Shown here: one piece after another, positions 63,992 through 64,000 of the stretch | How positions within the stretch are numbered: the first letter of the stretch is position 1 | How the letters are laid out: each line of letters begins with the position of its first letter | NCBI RefSeq assembly: GCF_050402865.1 | Contig: NZ_BAABMF010000011.1 | Span: forward strand, 114,408-178,407 | Direction of reading: 5' to 3' | Source: Clostridium_AF sediminicola | GTDB taxonomy: Bacteria > Bacillota > Clostridia > Clostridiales > Clostridiaceae | Length of the DNA stretch: 64,000 nt | The notes under the pieces: generated by a model | Databases searched by the model: none | The model's input: the letters and a program-made list of their open reading frames with translations, nothing else | What the model was told of the DNA's origin: nothing | Program-made: the position numbers and the translations under genes

Positions 63992-64000
63992 ATATAGTTG

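Overview
The window reads as chromosomal DNA of a low-GC, anaerobic, endospore-forming member of the Clostridia. The evidence is AT-rich codon use, strong GGAGG ribosome sites with several TTG starts, spore-associated genes (spoVR, prkA, yhbH, an H-type small acid-soluble spore protein), a T-box-controlled ileS of the long IleS2 type, and a CcpA-like regulator. I cannot name genus or species from sequence alone. Most genes lie on the minus strand, consistent with the rRNA-tRNA cluster at the right edge being read leftward.

Layout. 1-3.6 kb: spoVR (cut by the window edge), yhbH and prkA, with a palindromic mini-element between spoVR and yhbH. 3.7-4.1 kb: two tiny basic proteins. 4.1-6.8 kb (plus strand): nagR-nagA-nagB for amino-sugar use, with an operator-like palindrome over the promoter. 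6.8-10.7 kb: speA-speD-speE-speB, a complete arginine-agmatine-putrescine-spermidine route, behind a structured leader. 10.8-20.4 kb: a histidine kinase/response regulator pair, a membrane MutS-like ATPase, TPR and TRIC-family proteins, a cupin regulator, a DUF4349 lipoprotein, a cold-shock protein and glutamate dehydrogenase.

20.4-30.6 kb: one aromatic amino-acid gene series, aroF-tyrA-aroF-aroB-aroA-aroC-pheA-aroE-aroK-aroQ, taking PEP and erythrose-4-phosphate through chorismate to prephenate, phenylpyruvate and hydroxyphenylpyruvate. It starts from a near-consensus promoter, followed by a short ORF packed with Phe, Tyr and Trp codons, an 8-bp antiterminator option and an intrinsic terminator. 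This looks like a ribosome-stalling attenuator sensing all three aromatic amino acids, and is my leading finding.

30.7-34.7 kb: an accessory island with a C-terminally short CoA-dehydratase-activase-related protein, a DUF488 protein and a 933-residue protein that keeps the frame of a UPF1-like helicase plus C-terminal nuclease but has lost its ATPase motifs and the second helicase half. 34.8-44 kb: ccpA-like regulator, ileS with T-box, a membrane-anchored unknown, a CPBP protease, and a two-amidase-domain cell-wall enzyme whose first domain appears dead. 44-51.4 kb: metallo-hydrolase, P1 peptidase, ECF S-component, PepV dipeptidase, patatin-like lipase, TPR protein and small basic proteins. 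51.5-58.3 kb: hisZGDBHAFIE, lacking hisC and a histidinol-phosphatase. 58.4-63.5 kb: ROK glucokinase, small spore-type proteins, a DMT transporter and an EF-G paralogue. 63.7-64 kb: tRNA-Asn and 5S rRNA.

The intergenic regions hold at least three families of non-coding repeats: a palindromic MITE-like element, an element bounded by degenerate tandem heptamers, and a ~55-bp hairpin family. Several sit inside operons.
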